The notes: generated from the sequence alone by a model not told the origin. Shown: positions 22,069-32,519, counted from the stretch's first letter. The stretch: 43,995 bases of DNA from Bacteroidales bacterium (GCA_017527945.1 JAFXPL010000073.1:1-43995), one strand, 5' to 3'. Numbers and translations are program-made.

Positions 22069-23070
22069 ATGAAGAAAACATTACTTTTTTGTGTGTGCGC
22101 GGTGGCCTTTGTGTTCGCCAATGCGCAAGTGGATGAGAAGACTGCCGCGGACGAGGCCTTGAAGACCAAGGTGAAGTCTGTGGAGGTGGACAGCGCGAAG
22201 AACTGGAAGTGCACCGGTGTGGTGGGCCTGAACGCCTCCCAGACGGCGCTCTTCAACTGGGCTGCCGGCGGTGACGACAATGTGACTGGCTTCGTCTATG
22301 CCAACGTCACCCTCTCTTACAAAAAGAACAAGTGGACGTGGGACAGCAACCTCGACACGGAATTAGGTGAGATGTACTCCTCCGACCTGAACCCGAAGTG
22401 GAGGAAAGCCAACGACAAAATCAACTTCACTACGAAAGGCGGTTACCAAATGCACCCGCAGTGGTATCTGACCCTCCTGGGAAGTTTCCGTACGCAGTAC
22501 AGAACCGGTTACAAGTATCTGAACAATGAAGCCGGGGATAAGGAACTGATTTCCAAGGGTATGTCGCCTTCCTACACCGACCTCGCCTTGGGTGTCGAGT
22601 ATCGTCCGAACGACATCTTTACCATCGGTGTCTATCCTGTCGCCGGCCGTATGACCACCTGTCTGGAAGAGTCGCTCCGTCCCAATTACGGCCTTCCGTT
22701 GAAGGAAGACGGCACGTACAAGCCGGTGGGCGTGAACATGGGTCTTCGCATCAACGGCGGCATCAACTACACGTTGGTGAAAAACCTGAAGATCATCTCC
22801 ACCGTCACGCTGTTCACGCCTTATACGGCCAAGATTCACGACAAGGAGAACGGTCAGCCGTTCGGCAATTTCGATGTTGACTGGGACGTGGCCATCACCT
22901 ATAATTTCCTCAAGGTGTTCAGCGTCAGCTTGATGACTTCGCTGAAGTATTACGACAAAGTGATGATCGCCGGCAAGAACTGGGATGGCATAGAGGGTCA
23001 CCCCGGATACCCTGCCGCCCGCGTCCAGTTCAAGGAAGTGATCGGCTTGGGCATCGGCTACAGTTTCTAA
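22069..23070 (+). CDS. DUF3078 outer-membrane protein
   Basis: A 333-residue protein with a signal peptide (MKKTLLFCVCAVAFVFANAQ). The mature part has alternating aromatic and polar residues typical of an outer-membrane beta-barrel: NASQTALFNWAAGGDDNVTG, YKKNKWTWDSNLDTELGEMY, YLTLLGSFRTQYRTGYKY and a C-terminal strand ending in Phe (IGLGIGYSF). The sequence corresponds to DUF3078, widespread in Bacteroidota and of unknown function. A tandem array separates it from the upstream operon. No TAnnTTTG was identified in the gap. rpoD follows 40 bases downstream. Confidence 0.88.
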   Translation: MKKTLLFCVCAVAFVFANAQVDEKTAADEALKTKVKSVEVDSAKNWKCTGVVGLNASQTALFNWAAGGDDNVTGFVYANVTLSYKKNKWTWDSNLDTELGEMYSSDLNPKWRKANDKINFTTKGGYQMHPQWYLTLLGSFRTQYRTGYKYLNNEAGDKELISKGMSPSYTDLALGVEYRPNDIFTIGVYPVAGRMTTCLEESLRPNYGLPLKEDGTYKPVGVNMGLRINGGINYTLVKNLKIISTVTLFTPYTAKIHDKENGQPFGNFDVDWDVAITYNFLKVFSVSLMTSLKYYDKVMIAGKNWDGIEGHPGYPAARVQFKEVIGLGIGYSF

Positions 23071-23110
23071 TCTTTCGGGAAGTCACTTTTGTTGAATCAA
23101 ATTATTCGTA

Positions 23111-23974
23111 ATGAGACAATTAAGAATTACAAAGCAGGTTACCAACCGTAGCGAGACACCGTCGTTGGACAAATACCTGCACGATATAGGCAAGGTTCCC
23201 CTGTTGACCGCCGATGAAGAGGCGGAACTGGCGCGCCGCATCAAGAACGGCGACGATGACGCCCTGGAGAAATTGACGAATGCCAACTTGCGCTTCGTGG
23301 TTTCGGTGGCGAAACAGTACCAGAACCAGGGTATCACCTTGTCGGACCTGATCAATGAAGGCAACCTGGGTCTCATCAAGGCGGCGCACCGCTTCGATGA
23401 GACCAAAGGCTTCAAATTCATCTCGTTCGCCGTGTGGTGGATTCGGCAGGCCATCCTACAGGCCATCGCGGAGCAGTCGCGCATCGTGCGCCTGCCCATG
23501 AACAAGGTAGGCGTCATCAACAAAATATACAAGACGATGGGGATTCTGGAGCAGGAGTTGCAGCGCGAACCGAAAGTCTCGGAAATTGCCGAGCGCATGG
23601 GCATGACCGAGGACGAGGTCAAAGATTCGCTGAAGAACTCCCCCAAGCACCTCTCCATGGATGCCAGCCTCACCTCCGACGACGATACCAACATGTACGA
23701 CGTGCTTCGCAACGAGGACACGGTGTCACCCGACAAAGAGCTGATCTACGAGTCGTTGCAGCAGGAGCTCGGCACCGTCATTGACACGCTCCCGCAGCGT
23801 GAGGCGGACATCCTCAAGCTCTTCTACGGCCTCGGCAGCAAGCATCCCATGACCCTCGACGAGATCGGCGAGAAGTTCGACCTCTCCCGCGAGCGTGTCC
23901 GCCAGATCAAGGAGAAGGCCATCCGCCGCCTCCGCCACAACGCCAAGTGCAAGGCACTGCAAGCGTATTTGTAA
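23111..23974 (+). CDS. rpoD: Primary sigma factor RpoD/SigA
   Basis: A 287-residue sigma-70, the short form used as primary sigma factor in Bacteroidota, lacking region 1.1 and the non-conserved insert. Region 1.2 is [20 protein letters not shown]. Region 2 includes [29 protein letters not shown] and [14 protein letters not shown]. Region 3 is the [13 protein letters not shown] part. Region 4 has the helix-turn-helix [20 protein letters not shown]. This sigma recognises the TAnnTTTG -7 element seen at many genes in the window. asnS follows after a repeat-containing gap. Confidence 0.97.
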   Translation: MRQLRITKQVTNRSETPSLDKYLHDIGKVPLLTADEEAELARRIKNGDDDALEKLTNANLRFVVSVAKQYQNQGITLSDLINEGNLGLIKAAHRFDETKGFKFISFAVWWIRQAILQAIAEQSRIVRLPMNKVGVINKIYKTMGILEQELQREPKVSEIAERMGMTEDEVKDSLKNSPKHLSMDASLTSDDDTNMYDVLRNEDTVSPDKELIYESLQQELGTVIDTLPQREADILKLFYGLGSKHPMTLDEIGEKFDLSRERVRQIKEKAIRRLRHNAKCKALQAYL

Positions 23975-24014
23975 CGGTTAATAGTTAATAGTAATTGAAC
24001 AATACTTCCAAAAA

Positions 24015-24065
24015 GGGCTGAAAGCCCGACCTATGTCAACCCAGGGTGAGCTTAGCGAGCCCTGG
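24015..24065. repeat. Two hairpins just upstream of asnS
   Basis: A small hairpin, GGGCTGAAAGCCC (24015-24027), is followed by CCAGGG (24041-24046) and its complement CCCTGG (24060-24065) enclosing TGAGCTTAGCGAG. I recall related composite elements as dispersed repeats in Bacteroidales. It ends 17 bases before the asnS start and may function as a leader hairpin. A few GTTAATA units (23977-23996) precede it. Confidence 0.7.
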
Positions 24066-24082
24066 AAAAAAAAGAAAAAAAC

Positions 24083-25480
24083 ATGAACAAACTAAGATTA
24101 AAAGATATCATCAAGACCCCCGAAGTGGTGGGTATTGGCAACCCTGTGGATGTAAAGGGTTGGGTCCGCACCAAGCGCGGCAACAATTTCGTGCAATTCA
24201 TAGCCCTCAACGACGGCTCCATCGTCACCAACCTGCAGGTGGTGGCCGACACGGACAAGTTCGACGAGGCTTTGCTGAAGCAAATCACCACCGGTTCGTG
24301 CATCCACGTGACCGGCAAGTTGGTGGAGTCGCAGGGCAAGGGCCAGAACGTGGAGGTCCAGGCCGAGACCATCGAGGTCTATGGCACCGCCGACCCCGAG
24401 CAGTATCCTTTGCAAAAGAAGGGCCACTCGATGGAGTTCCTGCGGGAAATCGCCCATTTGCGTCCCCGCACCAACTATTTCGGATGCGTGTTGCGCCTGC
24501 GCCACGCCATGGCTTTCGCCATCCATAAATACTTCAACGACAGAGGGTTCTTCTACCTTCACACCCCGCTGATCACCGCCTCCGACGCGGAGGGAGCCGG
24601 CGAGATGTTCAATGTCACCACGTTCGACCTCAATAACGTGCCCCGCACCGAAGATGGGGCGGTCGATTACAAGCAGGACTTCTTCGGCAAGCACACCAAC
24701 CTGACCGTCTCTGGACAGTTGGAGGGCGAACTCGGCGCCCTGGCACTCGGCAATATCTACACCTTCGGACCCACGTTCCGCGCCGAGAACAGCAATACGC
24801 CGCGCCACTTGGCCGAATTCTGGATGATCGAGCCCGAGATGGCCTTCTACGACATCAAGGACAACATGGACCTCGCCGAGGATTTCATCAAGCACCTTGT
24901 GCAGTATGCCCTCGACAACAACATGGATGACCTTAAGTTCCTCAACGACATGTTCGACAAGGAGCTGATTGCCCGCTTAGAGTCGGTCACGAAGGTCGAT
25001 TTCGTGCGCCTGGGCTACACCGAGGCCATCGATATCCTGCTGCAAGCCAAGAAAAAGTTCGAATATCCCGTGAAATGGGGCATCGACCTGCAGTCCGAGC
25101 ACGAGCGCTACCTTGTGGAGAACCACTTCAAGAAGCCGGTCATCCTGACGGACTACCCGAAGGAGATCAAGGCCTTCTACATGAAGCAGAACGAGGATGG
25201 CAAGACGGTGCGCGCCATGGACGTGCTTTTCCCGACCATCGGCGAGATCATCGGCGGTTCCGAGCGCGAGGCCGACTACCAGAAACTGCTCAACCGTGTC
25301 CACGAACTGGGCATGACCGAGGAACAGTACTGGTGGTACTTCGACACGCGCAAGTTCGGCTCTGCGCCGCACTCCGGCTTTGGACTCGGTTTTGAGCGCC
25401 TGCTGCTCTTCGTCACCGGCATGACCAACATCCGCGATGTGATTCCGTTCCCGCGTACTCCGCAAAATGCTGAATTCTAA
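24083..25480 (+). CDS. asnS: Asparagine-tRNA ligase
   Basis: A 465-residue class IIb aminoacyl-tRNA synthetase that charges tRNA-Asn. The N-terminal OB-fold anticodon-binding domain reads [19 protein letters not shown]. The catalytic domain has motif 2 ([20 protein letters not shown]) and motif 3 ([16 protein letters not shown]), followed by [12 protein letters not shown]. The length fits AsnRS, and the [16 protein letters not shown] segment points to AsnRS rather than AspRS. It has two hairpins in its leader and rpoN follows after eight bases, suggesting cotranscription. Confidence 0.97.
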   Translation: MNKLRLKDIIKTPEVVGIGNPVDVKGWVRTKRGNNFVQFIALNDGSIVTNLQVVADTDKFDEALLKQITTGSCIHVTGKLVESQGKGQNVEVQAETIEVYGTADPEQYPLQKKGHSMEFLREIAHLRPRTNYFGCVLRLRHAMAFAIHKYFNDRGFFYLHTPLITASDAEGAGEMFNVTTFDLNNVPRTEDGAVDYKQDFFGKHTNLTVSGQLEGELGALALGNIYTFGPTFRAENSNTPRHLAEFWMIEPEMAFYDIKDNMDLAEDFIKHLVQYALDNNMDDLKFLNDMFDKELIARLESVTKVDFVRLGYTEAIDILLQAKKKFEYPVKWGIDLQSEHERYLVENHFKKPVILTDYPKEIKAFYMKQNEDGKTVRAMDVLFPTIGEIIGGSEREADYQKLLNRVHELGMTEEQYWWYFDTRKFGSAPHSGFGLGFERLLLFVTGMTNIRDVIPFPRTPQNAEF

Positions 25481-25488
25481 CGGATTGT

Positions 25489-27012
25489 ATGCCATCTCAG
25501 AATAAAATTTCTTTGGAGCAGAAAAACGTTCAGCGGCAGGTCGGCCTGCCGCTGACGTTGCAGCTCATGCATTTGGTGGAACTGCCGTATGCTTCTCTCG
25601 AACAGGAAATCCGCAATGCGGTGGACGACAATCCCGCCTTGGAAATCTATGACGAAAACGAAGAGGAGATGGGTGCGGAATCCCGTGAGGATTTTACGCA
25701 CGAGGAGTATGACTCGAACGGGGATCCGTTAGAACTTTCAAATTCAGAACTTCCTGAAGATGAGATTTTTAAGGAGGATTATTACCGCGACAGCGACGAT
25801 TATGACGAGGGCTTCTCGGATATGGAGTTGGAGAACAACATCGCCAAGGTCAATGCCCCGGACGAATTGCCGAGAAATCCCAAGTCCGATGTCTATTACG
25901 AGTCGGTGCGCGAACAGTGGCAGAACCAGTTAGGAGAGATGGACATGACTGAAAAGGAGTCCAAAATCGCCACCTATCTGATGGGAACTTTGGATGATGC
26001 GGGCTACCTTCACGCTGATTTGCAAGCCATTGTGAACGAGTTGCTCTATACGGAGAACATTCAGACGGACAAGGCTGAGGTGGAGCGTGTGCTCACGCAT
26101 TTTGTGCAGGAGTTGGACCCGCCGGGTACGGGTGCCCGCAACCTACAGGAGTGCCTGCTGCTGCAGCTCGACCGTATCGCGGACCCCACGCCTGCGCACC
26201 AACTTGCCCGCAGTTTGCTGACCCAGCAGTTCGACTTGCTGACCAAGCGGCACTACGACCGCATTCTTGCTGCCATGGGAATCACGGACGAAGAACTCAA
26301 GTCGGCCTTGGAGGTCATTCAGAAATTGGACCCTCGTCCTGTCGCATCAGACTCCCCGATGCTGAAAACCGCCGAGACCATCATCCCCGATTTCACCATC
26401 ACCAACCGTGATGGCAAGCTGACGCTGACCCTGAACAACCAATATGTGCCTAAGGTGCGGATAAACAAGGAGTTCAGCAACGAATATCGCTTTCTTTCCA
26501 AAGAGGAATACAATCGGAGGAAAACCGAAGCCGAGCGTTTCATGAAAAAATATGTCGATGACGGGATGCAGTTCATCAAGACCCTGTCGTTGCGGGAAAT
26601 GCTGCTTTACAATACGATGTACGCTATCATGCAACACCAGCGCGAGTACTTCCAAACGGGGGATAATAGGAGTCTTAAACCGATGATTCTCAAAACGATA
26701 GCGCAGGAAGTCGGGGCTGATATTTCCACGATTTCCCGGGTGTCGAACAGTAAGTATGTGCAGACGGACTTCGGCATTGTCCCGCTCAAGCACCTCTTTT
26801 CCGAAGCCGTGAACGATGAGGATGTCTCCTCGAAGGAAATCAAGCAGATTCTGGGCGACTTGGTGGAGGCTGAAGACAAACGGAAGCCGCTTTCTGACGA
26901 CAAGATCTGCGCTATGCTGCAGGAGAAAGGGTACAGTATCGCCCGTCGCACCGTCGCGAAATACCGTGAGCAATTGGGTATCCCTGTGGCGCGGCTGCGG
27001 AAGGAGCTGTAG
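25489..27012 (+). CDS. rpoN: RNA polymerase sigma-54 factor
   Basis: A 507-residue sigma-54. Region I, which contacts activators, reads LPLTLQLMHLVELPYASLEQ and ends near DDNPALEIYD. It is followed by a long acidic region II (EEEMG to about residue 120). Region III contains the core-binding part and a helix-turn-helix (IAQEVGADISTISRVSN). The RpoN box is present as ARRTVAKYRE near the C-terminus. It needs AAA+ enhancer-binding activators, none of which are encoded in this window. It follows asnS by eight bases. Confidence 0.97.
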   Translation: MPSQNKISLEQKNVQRQVGLPLTLQLMHLVELPYASLEQEIRNAVDDNPALEIYDENEEEMGAESREDFTHEEYDSNGDPLELSNSELPEDEIFKEDYYRDSDDYDEGFSDMELENNIAKVNAPDELPRNPKSDVYYESVREQWQNQLGEMDMTEKESKIATYLMGTLDDAGYLHADLQAIVNELLYTENIQTDKAEVERVLTHFVQELDPPGTGARNLQECLLLQLDRIADPTPAHQLARSLLTQQFDLLTKRHYDRILAAMGITDEELKSALEVIQKLDPRPVASDSPMLKTAETIIPDFTITNRDGKLTLTLNNQYVPKVRINKEFSNEYRFLSKEEYNRRKTEAERFMKKYVDDGMQFIKTLSLREMLLYNTMYAIMQHQREYFQTGDNRSLKPMILKTIAQEVGADISTISRVSNSKYVQTDFGIVPLKHLFSEAVNDEDVSSKEIKQILGDLVEAEDKRKPLSDDKICAMLQEKGYSIARRTVAKYREQLGIPVARLRKEL

Positions 27013-27053
27013 TCAATGTTTCCATTTGATTTTTGATTATTAGAAATAGAGCT

Positions 27054-27488
27054 ATGCAAGATTACCAAATCAGATTGATGACCATGGAAGATTACGACCA
27101 GGTTTATAACTTGTGGTCGATTACAGAAGGAATGGCCTTGCGCGGGTACGATGATTCTGCGGAGGGCATTGCCAAATTCCTGAAAAAGAATCCTACCTCG
27201 AATTTCGTGGCAGTGAAAGACGGTGAGATTGTCGGGGTGATAATGTGCGGTATGGACGGGCGGAGGGCCTACATATACCATACGGTGGTACGGAAGGACC
27301 TCCGGCAGCAGGGGATCGGGAAGGCATTGTTGCGCATGGTGTATCACGCCATCGAGTCCGAGGGCATCAAGAAAAACGGTCTTTTGGTGCTGAAAAACAA
27401 CGAAATAGGCAACAAGTTCTGGCAGATGCAAGGCTGGACGGAGCGCGTTGACCTGAACTATTACAGCAAAAGCAACGTGGAACAATAG
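27054..27488 (+). CDS. GNAT family N-acetyltransferase
   Basis: A 144-residue GNAT acetyltransferase, a single-domain protein. It begins MQDYQIRLMTMEDYDQVYNL. The acetyl-CoA pyrophosphate-binding loop is RKDLRQQGIGKALL (R/QxxGxG/A), preceded by the beta-strand IYHTVV. The C-terminal LVLKNNEIGNKFWQMQGW is typical. The acceptor substrate is unknown. The start at 27054 follows rpoN by 41 bases; an earlier ATG at 27033 is less likely because homologues start near the DYQIR segment. The last codons form the left arm of the terminator hairpin. Confidence 0.88.
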   Translation: MQDYQIRLMTMEDYDQVYNLWSITEGMALRGYDDSAEGIAKFLKKNPTSNFVAVKDGEIVGVIMCGMDGRRAYIYHTVVRKDLRQQGIGKALLRMVYHAIESEGIKKNGLLVLKNNEIGNKFWQMQGWTERVDLNYYSKSNVEQ

Positions 27489-27508
27489 GTTTCACGTTGC
27501 TTTTTTTT
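27468..27508 (+). terminator. Terminator overlapping the GNAT stop codon
   Basis: AGCAACGTG (27471-27479) pairs with CACGTTGCT (27493-27501), and further pairs extend toward the loop. It is followed by a T-run to 27508. The stop codon lies in the loop. The opposite side is A-rich, so it can also terminate the convergent TonB-dependent receptor gene. Confidence 0.88.
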
Positions 27509-27524
27509 CCCTTTTTTAGCTTTT

Positions 27525-30500
27525 TTAGAACGCATACTTCACGTGCAGCAGAATCTGCCACGTGGAGGAGAGGTTGTTATATACCGACCATGAATTTGGG
27601 GTGAAGGTATAGACGTTGTCTCGGTATTGCAGCACTACATCGTTGTCGAGCACTTTGTAGGCTCCCCATTTGGAGGAGAGGAGGTTGCCGATGTTGCGGA
27701 AGTCCACTCCGATGTCAAGGGTTTGCTTATGGCCGCTGGTGTTGAAGTAAATCTCCTGTGAAATTTTGAAGTTGATGCGGTTGACCCATGGGGCTTTGCC
27801 GCCGTTGCGCTTGGAGTATTCGCCGCGGTGCTTGCTCAGATAGGGATCGTTGGTGATGAAGGTTTCGAAAGCGGCGCGGTTCTCTTCGGATGTGAACGGC
27901 ATGGCGGCCAGTTCCTCAGCCGTGGGGATGTACATCAGCTGCGGACTGGTCAGGCCGCTGACATTGCTGATGAGGTAGGAGTAGCGGGTTCTGTAATAGC
28001 CGTCATATACGCCCATGTTGAGGCCTTCGTAGAAGAGTCCGAGCTTGGTGGCGGTGCGGTCGCCCTCCTTGATGTTGTATCCAATGGAGCCAATCACGCG
28101 GTGGGGTGCCACGTAGGCGGAATATCCCAGTTCCGGGCTGTTGCAGTCGTTCACGTTGGCGGTGTTGGCGAACGACGACACCTGGTCGCCTGCGCCGTCG
28201 GAGAGGTTGTTTGCGTAGCTGTAGGTGTAGGCGGCCATCAGATTGAGACCGAAGTGAAACTCCTTGAACAGTTGCGCAGTGAGGGCGAGGTACTGGCCGT
28301 GGAGGCCTTTCTCGTTATGCAGGTAGTAGCCTCCCATTGTGGCACCGGCCTTGTTGGTGATGCCCTCGCTCACATAGTGCGTGCGAGCGTCGGGTTCGCC
28401 GGGCAGCCGGATGGTGCCGTCTTCCTTATAACCTAACAATGTGGCGTATATCTCGTTGATATTGAAGGAATAGACCCCTTCAAACGTGACTTTGATGTCG
28501 CCTGGGATTATCAGGTCGAGGGCTAAGGACGACTTCCAGGTCGTGGGCATGCGCAGGTTTTTGGCGAGTACGGTGGCGCTGGTGGGCGCGGGCAGTCCGT
28601 AGTTCAGGTAGGCCTGGCCGTGGTGGATGCTGTTGATGATTTCCTCTTGGTCGGTGCTGAATCCAGGTACGTCGAGGCCGGTTGTGGTGTTGGCTATGTA
28701 TTGGTATTGCAGGCAGTTGGAGTTGCCGGCGGCACTCACTAACCAAACGTTGGGAATGCGGCCCGTGAAGAGGCCCGTGCCGCCACGGAGAACGACTTTG
28801 CGCTTGTGGGTGATGTCCCAGTTGAAACCGATGCGGGGCGAGATGTGGAAGTCGGACTGCGGGATGTCGGCAGTGCTGAGGCCCGCGAACGAGCTGTTCG
28901 GGTTCGCGGCGACGATGGCGTCGAACTCGGCGTTGCGGTTGTCGTGGCGGAAGCGGGTGAAAGGCATCTCCAACCGCAGTCCGGCGGTCAGCTTGAAGAA
29001 TTTGTTGAACTCTATTTCATCTTGTGCGTAGATGGAGACTTGGGTCTGGTTGAAAGTCGGGAACACCTGCTTGGTGGGCGTTTCGGTGTTGGCATGGGTA
29101 ATCATGAATAGCGACGGACCGGCTCCTTCCACGTCGTTGACATCATCGAGGAACGACTGCCAGGAGTCATAGACGTACCAGCCTGCGCCGCCTTGCAGGA
29201 AGCCGTTCTCCACGCGGTTGAACTCGATCTGCGCACCAGCCAAGATGGTGTGTATGTTGATCTTGTAGGTGAACTCGTCGGTGGCGGTGAGGGTGTTCAC
29301 ACGGCGCAGGTTGCCGTAGGAGAACGGGTCGGGACCGAAAGTGGTGAACAAGGCCAACTGTTGGACTCCGTGGACATCAATGTAGGGCTCTAAAATATCG
29401 ACGGTCGGGAAAAGCCCGCCCTCGAAAGAGCGCGGCTCGTTCTGCAGCGACCAGGTGAGGCGGGCCATGTTGCTGGCCTTGTCGTTCATCAGGCGGCTGT
29501 TCAGCTCGGCGGCCACCGAAGTGAAGTCCATATACTGGTAGTAGCGTGCCGACTCGAACGGTATGGCGTATTGGGAGGTCCGGCCTGCATTGTAGCGGTT
29601 CACCACGTAGGGAATTCCGTCGGAGACGACCGTCGTGTTGGATCCGCCTAACGGGCTCATGGAGAGCGACGGGGGATTGGAATTGGAGACATGCGTGTGG
29701 CTCACCCGGATGAGGAACTGGTTGTAGTCGTCAATGTTCCAGTCCAAACGGCCGAAAATCTTGTAGTCGGGGGTGCTGAGGGAGTAGTTCTGGAAGCGGC
29801 CGGGGTCGTAGCCGAAGCGGTCGCCCAAGAACTGGTGGATGGTCTCCATCTGCGCCACCGTCGGGCGGTTGTAGCCGGTACTGCCGCCGTAGGCGTAGCT
29901 CTCGTCGGGACGCGCCTGGATGGAGGAACCCGCCTCGTGGTCGGTAGTGTATTCGCCATTGAGGAAGAAGAAGAGCTTGTTCTTGACAATGGGGCCGCTG
30001 AGGGTGAAGCCAACGGTGTTGTTCTGTGTACGGGAGGAGGTCAGCGCGTTGTCGCCAATCTTCTGCCCTTGCAGCGCGCTGCCTGTGAAGTAGTCATAGA
30101 CCGACCCGTGCCAAATGTTGCCTCCGTGCTTGGTGACCATGTTGATGGAACTGCCGGTGAATCCGCTGTGCCGCACGTTGAAAGGGGTGATGTTGATGTC
30201 AAGTTGGTCGATGGCCTCTATGGAGATGGGGGTGCCGCCGGCCGGCAGGCTCGACCCGATGCCGAATGCGTTGTTGAAGCCGGCACCGTCCACAGAGACT
30301 GCCGAGGAACGGTAGTTGCCGCCTCCGATCGACATGCCGATGTCGGACCCGATGCTCTGCGGAGTGAGCTTCAGCACGTCATTCAAGTTGCGCCCCACGT
30401 TGGGCACCGCCTCTATGGTCTCCGAGCCGAGGAACAGGCTGGTGCCCGACCGGTGGATGTTCATCGAGGAGTTCTCGCCATCGCCGAACACCATCACCTC

Positions 30501-30893
30501 CTCCAGTCGCGTCGAGGAGGGCGTGAGCACAGCATCCACCACGACCGTCTCGCCTAACGGGGCATCCACCTCCGTGATCAGCATCGTATTGAAGTTGAGC
30601 CGTTCTACCCGCACGGTGTACGGGCCTCCCGCCATGATATTGGTGACCACGTAGATGCCGCGGCTGTTGCTGATGGCGTAGTATGCCGTCCCGGTCGGGT
30701 CGTGGACGACCGTCACAACGGCGTTCTCGATGGGGTCCTTGCCGTCGCTGATGTGGCCGGTGATGGCCGACGTGGTGGTCTGCGCGAACGAGGTCGCGGC
30801 TGATAGCACGCTGAACAAGATGGCCAGCAACAGACCCGAAAAGGCCGTAAAGGTGACTTCTCTCCTATAAGACAAGGGTGCACTTTGAATCAT
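27525..30893 (-). CDS. TonB-dependent receptor, Oar-like
   Basis: An 1122-residue outer-membrane receptor. A signal peptide covers about residues 1-38, ending ATSFAQ. A carboxypeptidase-regulatory-like domain follows (ITGHISDGKDPIENAVVTVV). The plug domain includes LNDVLKLTPQSIGSD and SAVSVDGAGFNNAFG. A large beta-barrel follows, ending in an aromatic residue (ILLHVKYAF). The SGFTGSSINMVTKHGGN stretch and overall layout resemble Oar-like receptors. The transported substrate is unknown: no SusD-like partner is adjacent, so it is not a typical polysaccharide utilisation pair. It could be powered by a TonB such as the fusion at 5292-6320, but that is conjecture. Confidence 0.93.
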   Translation of the reverse strand: MIQSAPLSYRREVTFTAFSGLLLAILFSVLSAATSFAQTTTSAITGHISDGKDPIENAVVTVVHDPTGTAYYAISNSRGIYVVTNIMAGGPYTVRVERLNFNTMLITEVDAPLGETVVVDAVLTPSSTRLEEVMVFGDGENSSMNIHRSGTSLFLGSETIEAVPNVGRNLNDVLKLTPQSIGSDIGMSIGGGNYRSSAVSVDGAGFNNAFGIGSSLPAGGTPISIEAIDQLDINITPFNVRHSGFTGSSINMVTKHGGNIWHGSVYDYFTGSALQGQKIGDNALTSSRTQNNTVGFTLSGPIVKNKLFFFLNGEYTTDHEAGSSIQARPDESYAYGGSTGYNRPTVAQMETIHQFLGDRFGYDPGRFQNYSLSTPDYKIFGRLDWNIDDYNQFLIRVSHTHVSNSNPPSLSMSPLGGSNTTVVSDGIPYVVNRYNAGRTSQYAIPFESARYYQYMDFTSVAAELNSRLMNDKASNMARLTWSLQNEPRSFEGGLFPTVDILEPYIDVHGVQQLALFTTFGPDPFSYGNLRRVNTLTATDEFTYKINIHTILAGAQIEFNRVENGFLQGGAGWYVYDSWQSFLDDVNDVEGAGPSLFMITHANTETPTKQVFPTFNQTQVSIYAQDEIEFNKFFKLTAGLRLEMPFTRFRHDNRNAEFDAIVAANPNSSFAGLSTADIPQSDFHISPRIGFNWDITHKRKVVLRGGTGLFTGRIPNVWLVSAAGNSNCLQYQYIANTTTGLDVPGFSTDQEEIINSIHHGQAYLNYGLPAPTSATVLAKNLRMPTTWKSSLALDLIIPGDIKVTFEGVYSFNINEIYATLLGYKEDGTIRLPGEPDARTHYVSEGITNKAGATMGGYYLHNEKGLHGQYLALTAQLFKEFHFGLNLMAAYTYSYANNLSDGAGDQVSSFANTANVNDCNSPELGYSAYVAPHRVIGSIGYNIKEGDRTATKLGLFYEGLNMGVYDGYYRTRYSYLISNVSGLTSPQLMYIPTAEELAAMPFTSEENRAAFETFITNDPYLSKHRGEYSKRNGGKAPWVNRINFKISQEIYFNTSGHKQTLDIGVDFRNIGNLLSSKWGAYKVLDNDVVLQYRDNVYTFTPNSWSVYNNLSSTWQILLHVKYAF

Positions 30894-31001
30894 ATTTCGC
30901 TTACTTTATTATTCTAAAATATTGAAAACAAATAAGTTGTCGGCAATAGTCACAAATTGCCAAAGCATACTTTTTTATGCTGCAAAATTACAAAAAAAAA
31001 C

Positions 31002-31009
31002 TATTTTTG
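31002..31009 (+). promoter_or_regulatory. -7 element TATTTTTG of cstA
   Basis: A TAnnTTTG match 64 bases upstream of the cstA start. The leader contains the small TTAGAC array at 31026-31051. The divergent gap 30894-31073 holds no gene. Confidence 0.5.
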
Positions 31010-31025
31010 CACCTGTTTTTTTGAC

Positions 31026-31051
31026 TTAGAGCTTAGACTTAGACTTTGAAC
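31026..31051. repeat. Short array TTAGAGC, TTAGAC, TTAGAC, TTTGAAC in the cstA leader
   Basis: Four units in one register share the TTAGAC and TTTGAAC sequence seen at 21961-22032, about 9 kb away. The array ends 22 bases before the cstA start. Confidence 0.75.
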
Positions 31052-31073
31052 CCTGAATCTTAAATCAACGAAA

Positions 31074-32519
31074 ATGATAACATTCTGCATCTCTTTAGTG
31101 TTATTGGTGTTGGGATACTTGTTCTACGGCAAAGTGGTGGAGCGAGTGTTTGGAATTGACGAGAACCGGCCGACGCCGGCGCAAACGATGGCCGACGGGG
31201 TCGATTACGTCCCGATGAAGCCGTGGAAGCTTTTCCTTATCCAGTTTTTGAACATTGCGGGTGTGGGCCCGATTTGCGGTGCCATCATGGGGGCGCAGTT
31301 CGGCACGGCCGCCTACTTGTGGATTGTCCTCGGCTGTATTTTCGGCGGCGCGGTCCACGACTACTTTTCCGGCATGATTTCGCTGCGTGAGAATGGTTGC
31401 AGTTTGCCTGAAACGCACGGCAAGTACCTCGGTAACGGTGTCAAGCAGTTCATGCGCGGCTTCATGGTGCTGCTGATGGTGCTGGTCGGGGTGGTCTTCG
31501 TGAACACGCCCGCCCAGTTGCTGCAGACGCAGTTCACCCCCAACATGAGCGTTTATGTCTGGGTTGTGATTATATTGGCTTACTATTTGATAGCTACGCT
31601 GTTGCCTATCGACAAGGTGATAGGTCGCATCTATCCGGTCTTCGGTTTCTTGCTGATGGGCATGGCCGTGGCCATTTTGGTGGCATTCATCATCTACCGT
31701 CCGGAAATTCCCGAATTGTGGAGCGGCTTGCAGAATCGTCATCCGCAGGCGGCTGCCAACCCGATTTTCCCGATGATGTTCATTTCCATCGCGTGCGGTG
31801 CAGTCTCCGGCTTCCATGCCACGCAATCGACCTTGGTGGCGCGCTGCATGACCAATGAGCGCCAGGGACGTCACATCTTCTACGGGGCCATGATCGTGGA
31901 GGGCATCGTGGCGCTGATCTGGGCTGCTGCTGCGGCCTATTTCTACCATTCCGACGCGGCGCTGCAGACCAAGAGCGGCCCCGCCATGGTGAGCCATATC
32001 GCCAACACGTGGTTCCCGACGGCTGTCGCGGTCGTCACCATCCTCGGTGTCATCAGCGCGGCGGTCACCTCCGGCGATACGGCGTTGCGCTCTGCTCGCC
32101 TCATTATCGCCGACTTCATGCATCTGGAACAGAAGAGTATCTCAAAACGGCTCTGGATTGCCATTCCGCTGTTTGCGGTTACGGGCGGATTTCTGGTCTT
32201 CAGTCTCGCTGCCCCCGGCGGATTCCAGGTGATTTGGCAGTATTTTTCCTGGGCCAACCAACTGCTCGCCGCCTTCACGCTGTGGGCGGTCACAGTGTAT
32301 CTGCGCCGTGAAAAAACGCAGCCCTACTACTGGATGTCGCTTATCCCCGCCATCTTCATGACGATGGTCACGGTGAGTTTCATCTTCGTCTCCGGCACCT
32401 GTCTCGGTGCCTTTGTGCCGCGCACACTTGGCTACGCCCTCGCCGCTGCCATTACGGCAGGTGTCGCTGGGCTTTTCTTCGTCAAGGAGAAAGGGGCGAT
32501 GGTGCTGGGCGAACGTTAG
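31074..32519 (+). CDS. cstA: Carbon starvation protein CstA family transporter
   Basis: A 481-residue multi-pass membrane protein, about 12 hydrophobic segments by eye, of the CstA family. The family includes peptide and pyruvate uptake proteins. Typical segments are YLFYGKVVERVFGID, the conserved FLNIAGVGPICGAIMGAQFG, GCIFGGAVHDYFSGMISLR and CGAVSGFHATQSTLVARCM. The protein is shorter than E. coli CstA (about 700 residues), as is usual in Bacteroidota. It has its own promoter. The 3' end overlaps the convergent M1 peptidase gene by four bases. The substrate is unproven. Confidence 0.93.
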   Translation: MITFCISLVLLVLGYLFYGKVVERVFGIDENRPTPAQTMADGVDYVPMKPWKLFLIQFLNIAGVGPICGAIMGAQFGTAAYLWIVLGCIFGGAVHDYFSGMISLRENGCSLPETHGKYLGNGVKQFMRGFMVLLMVLVGVVFVNTPAQLLQTQFTPNMSVYVWVVIILAYYLIATLLPIDKVIGRIYPVFGFLLMGMAVAILVAFIIYRPEIPELWSGLQNRHPQAAANPIFPMMFISIACGAVSGFHATQSTLVARCMTNERQGRHIFYGAMIVEGIVALIWAAAAAYFYHSDAALQTKSGPAMVSHIANTWFPTAVAVVTILGVISAAVTSGDTALRSARLIIADFMHLEQKSISKRLWIAIPLFAVTGGFLVFSLAAPGGFQVIWQYFSWANQLLAAFTLWAVTVYLRREKTQPYYWMSLIPAIFMTMVTVSFIFVSGTCLGAFVPRTLGYALAAAITAGVAGLFFVKEKGAMVLGER